NCBI GenBank assembly: GCA_964228455.1
Contig: CAXQZM010000042.1
Span: 1-7,669, forward strand
Direction of reading: 5' to 3'
From: CAXQZM01 sp964228455
GTDB lineage: Bacteria; Pseudomonadota; Alphaproteobacteria; UBA7985
Length of the DNA stretch: 7,669 nt
Shown: piece by piece, positions 6,086-7,669 of the stretch
Layout of the letters: the number at the start of each line of letters is the position of its first letter
Position numbering within the stretch: the first letter of the stretch is position 1
The notes under the pieces: model-generated
The model's input: only the letters and a program-made list of their open reading frames with translations
What the model was told of the DNA's origin: nothing
The model's database searches: none
Position numbers and translations under genes: made by a program

Positions 6086-6724
6086 ATGCTTATTACTTCT
6101 GGATTTGTTGGCTTATCATCAGGCTTGGGACTCATACTAGCCATCGGCTCACAAAATGCGTTTGTCCTGCGCCAGGGGCTCATGCGCCAACATGTTTTCC
6201 CACTAGTCCTGTTCTGCGCTGTTTCTGATGCGATACTTATCGGAGCGGGCGTACTCGGTTTTGGAGTATTAGTAGAGAGGGCACCGCTGTTTCCAGCCAT
6301 TATGCTTTGGTTTGGGGTCGCATTTCTTATTTTTTACGGGATCAGCCGGCTACGGGCAGCATGGCAGGGTTCAAGTAATCTCTCAGCGGGTGAATCACGA
6401 ACTAATCTTCATGAAGTGCTCCTTCTTGCCGGAGCATTTACTTGGCTCAACCCTCATGTTTACTTGGATACAGTCGCACTAATGGGATCAATTTCCACAT
6501 GCTTTGTCGGAACGGATGAGAAAATTTCGTTCTTCTTGGGAGGCGCTGCCGCTTCTTTGCTGTTTTTTTTCGCGTTGGGCTTTGGCGCAAAACTACTTGC
6601 ACCGCTCCTCGCCTCACCGCGCGCATGGCGAATCCTAGATCTCGTTATCGCGTTAATCATGTTTTTGTTGGCGCTAAAGTTAATACTTGGCGGACTTGAT
6701 GGTTCGATGAGCTCAGGCTGCTGA
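6086..6724 (+). CDS. LysE/ArgO-family amino-acid exporter
   Basis: This inner-membrane transporter of 212 residues probably exports basic amino acids such as arginine or lysine. It has about six hydrophobic segments, near 4-22, 38-62, 68-90, 111-135, 147-172 and 182-202. The family motifs are clear: GSQNAFVLRQGLMRQ (21-35), where E. coli ArgO has GPQNAFVMNQGIRRQ, and TWLNPHVYLDT (119-129), which is identical to ArgO from memory. The aspartate in FCAVSDAILIGAG (43-55) is also conserved. Exporters of this family are normally controlled by a LysR-type regulator (LysG or ArgP) encoded nearby, but none is seen here. The start has no ribosome-binding site, and a promoter candidate lies immediately upstream. 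It is 75 bp from the ABC ATPase gene and probably independently transcribed. Confidence 0.9.
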   Translation: MLITSGFVGLSSGLGLILAIGSQNAFVLRQGLMRQHVFPLVLFCAVSDAILIGAGVLGFGVLVERAPLFPAIMLWFGVAFLIFYGISRLRAAWQGSSNLSAGESRTNLHEVLLLAGAFTWLNPHVYLDTVALMGSISTCFVGTDEKISFFLGGAAASLLFFFALGFGAKLLAPLLASPRAWRILDLVIALIMFLLALKLILGGLDGSMSSGC

Positions 6725-6823
6725 TCTAACTTAATTGCCTGTCTTACTAGGACATTAGCCGGCTTAGATATCAGGCGGGATGTGAATCCACCTCTTGTTA
6801 TGTTACTCTCCAAAATCCGGTTC

Positions 6824-6862
6824 TAGGAGAATACTGGAGGAAATTAAACTGTTATAGGAGGA
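6824..6862 (+). promoter_or_regulatory. Three consecutive Shine-Dalgarno-like sequences before the last plus-strand gene
   Basis: TAGGAGA (6824-6830), TGGAGGA (6835-6841) and AGGAGGA (6856-6862) occur in the 43 bases before the ATG at 6867. Only the third is at working distance from a start codon, and it is near-perfect. The first two precede no ATG, GTG or TTG start that opens a frame of useful length. They may act as standby ribosome sites or mark a lost short gene. Confidence 0.4.
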
Positions 6863-6866
6863 TAAC

Positions 6867-7280
6867 ATGATTTCAGAATTTGGTGGCGCGATAAACCTAA
6901 TAGTTTTTTTAGCGCTTACAGTAGGATGGGCGTACTACGCTTACCAAATGCTATTTACTACAAAAGCGTTCTTTGATCGCTTCAATATTAGCCATACCGG
7001 AGTGATAATGGGCGGCTTCGTAGGAAGCTTTGCTGCGGCAGTCTTCGCTCTTCACATAGTACTGCTATTCAACGGTATCGCTGGAGCTTGGATATTATTT
7101 ACCTTTGTTGTTGTTCAAGGACTAATTGCGGCCCTTGCAAGCTTCTTTACAATTCAATCGCAGGTAGGGGTCTCTGAGGGAGTAAAATACACCATGGAAC
7201 CAGTTATTGCTCCCTTAGTTTTTGTCGCGGGGTACTCTTACCTTCTTTGGAGCATGTCAGATATAGTTTACGGGGGTTAA
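6867..7280 (+). CDS. Small integral membrane protein of unknown function, four predicted membrane segments
   Basis: I do not recognise the family of this 137-residue protein. Its hydrophobic segments lie at about 7-29, 46-69, 72-96 and 111-131, so both termini would be on the same side of the membrane. A short hydrophilic stretch, TTKAFFDRFN (31-40), separates the first two, and QSQVGVSEGVKYTMEP (97-112) separates the last two. There is no catalytic motif or signal peptide. It is well supported as a gene by AGGAGGA at 6856-6862 and by an uninterrupted frame. The LysE-family gene ends 142 bp upstream, so it probably has its own promoter. A strong terminator lies about 70 bp after its stop. The reading frame continues open beyond the stop to 7394, which is discussed as a finding. 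Confidence 0.8.
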   Translation: MISEFGGAINLIVFLALTVGWAYYAYQMLFTTKAFFDRFNISHTGVIMGGFVGSFAAAVFALHIVLLFNGIAGAWILFTFVVVQGLIAALASFFTIQSQVGVSEGVKYTMEPVIAPLVFVAGYSYLLWSMSDIVYGG

Positions 7281-7348
7281 AAACTTAAAGAACGATTAAC
7301 TGTTGATGAAATAATTGCTGCATTAAAGAAGTTAATACGAAATAAAAA

Positions 7349-7379
7349 AGCCCCGCTGTTTCCAGCGGGGCTTTTTTTT
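7349..7379. terminator. Intrinsic terminator, probably bidirectional
   Basis: A perfect 10-bp stem, AGCCCCGCTG (7349-7358) with CAGCGGGGCT (7363-7372), closes a TTTC tetraloop and is followed by eight T residues (7372-7379). Six A residues at 7344-7349 precede the stem, so on the minus strand the same hairpin is also followed by a T run. It lies between the plus-strand membrane protein gene ending at 7280 and the minus-strand gene ending at 7409, and can stop transcription from both sides. Confidence 0.95.
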
Positions 7380-7408
7380 AAATTGATGAAATAGCTAGTG
7401 AACTTAGC

Positions 7409-7669
7409 TTATAAAGCCCCGTGAACATCTTCACGGATAGCTTCAATATCTTCAAGAATACCATCGATGTCGCTGGTATCGAGCATAAACTCAACCAATA
7501 GACCCATCGCAGGTCCAGCAAACTCAGGATCGCCATCACGGTCAAAGAACTGTGCAGTCACTGACTTCGATAACATTGCAGTGCCTTGCGCTAAGAACCT
7601 GTCCTCTGATGGTGGAACATCTGCATGAGGCGACAGCTGCTGCAGCGCTTCACTAATAGCCTGCTGGTT
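7409..7669 (-). CDS. C-terminal part of a probable sugar ABC-transporter substrate-binding protein (runs off the window)
   Basis: The minus strand is open from the window edge to a TAA at 7409-7411, giving the last 86 residues of a longer protein; the 5' end is outside. The tail contains AQFFDRDGDPEFAGPAMG (39-56 of the visible part), LLVEFMLDTSDIDGILEDIE and a charged end, IREDVHGAL. This resembles the C-terminus of family-1 extracellular carbohydrate-binding proteins, which from memory often read 'QFYDRDT.PEMA..GM.GFQEFM..P..ID.IL..IE..R'. Such proteins are periplasmic and deliver sugars to a membrane permease. The codon pattern is convincing and the gene converges on the shared terminator. 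The presence of a sugar ABC ATPase in the same window is consistent with this reading. The assignment rests only on the tail. Confidence 0.65.
   Translation of the reverse strand, partial: NQQAISEALQQLSPHADVPPSEDRFLAQGTAMLSKSVTAQFFDRDGDPEFAGPAMGLLVEFMLDTSDIDGILEDIEAIREDVHGAL

Noticed and set aside
6460..6813. 117-codon minus-strand frame over the LysE-family gene
   Set aside because: It lies mostly opposite the conserved exporter motifs, and its translation has no domain-like pattern.
6740..6870. Plus-strand frame open from a stop near 6750 to a TGA overlapping the ATG at 6867
   Set aside because: It has no start codon, and its translation shows no recognisable protein features.
1..7669. 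Search for tRNA, CRISPR repeats, insertion sequences, integrase sites or toxin-antitoxin pairs
   Set aside because: No cloverleaf-like sequences, spaced direct repeats, transposase motifs, terminal inverted repeats or toxin-like small gene pairs were seen by eye.

Overview
The window looks like chromosomal DNA of a Gram-negative alphaproteobacterium of moderate GC content, possibly a marine lineage. That placement rests on three things: an alphaproteobacterial-type ROK regulator, a UgpC/MalK-type sugar ABC ATPase with the usual alphaproteobacterial sequence, and a LysE/ArgO exporter. I cannot name a genus from the sequence. There is no rRNA, tRNA, CRISPR array, insertion sequence or phage module.

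Layout: (1) 86-1279, a ROK-family transcriptional regulator of the kind that controls sugar uptake genes. (2) 1280-1772, a gene-poor stretch holding a 39-codon remnant of a cupin gene and a tiny ORF with its own Shine-Dalgarno sequence. (3) 1773-2493, a small NTF2-like protein followed by a small cupin; both have clear Shine-Dalgarno sequences at starts 12 codons inside the longest open frame. (4) 2552-3181, an unrecognised acidic lipoprotein. (5) 3274-3870, a DsbA-fold 2-hydroxychromene-2-carboxylate isomerase-like protein. (6) 3980-4882 folD and 4919-6010 a UgpC-like ABC ATPase, 36 bp apart and probably co-transcribed. A 15-codon ORF with a strong Shine-Dalgarno sequence lies just before folD. 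(7) 6086-6724, a LysE/ArgO amino-acid exporter. (8) 6867-7280, an unrecognised protein with four predicted membrane segments. (9) 7349-7379, a strong hairpin terminator that can serve both strands. (10) 7409-7669, minus strand, the last 86 codons of what looks like a sugar ABC-transporter substrate-binding protein.

How they fit together: the ROK regulator, the ABC ATPase and the probable binding-protein tail suggest a dispersed carbohydrate uptake system. No permease is visible, so this link is inference. FolD supplies one-carbon folate intermediates and is housekeeping. The middle block (NTF2-like, cupin, lipoprotein, isomerase-like) resembles a loose accessory cluster of small proteins, with gaps and a pseudogene suggesting gene turnover. 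I see no convincing new multi-gene system. The most useful leads are the decayed cupin, the folD upstream ORF, the two unrecognised proteins and the possible in-frame extension after the last plus-strand gene.
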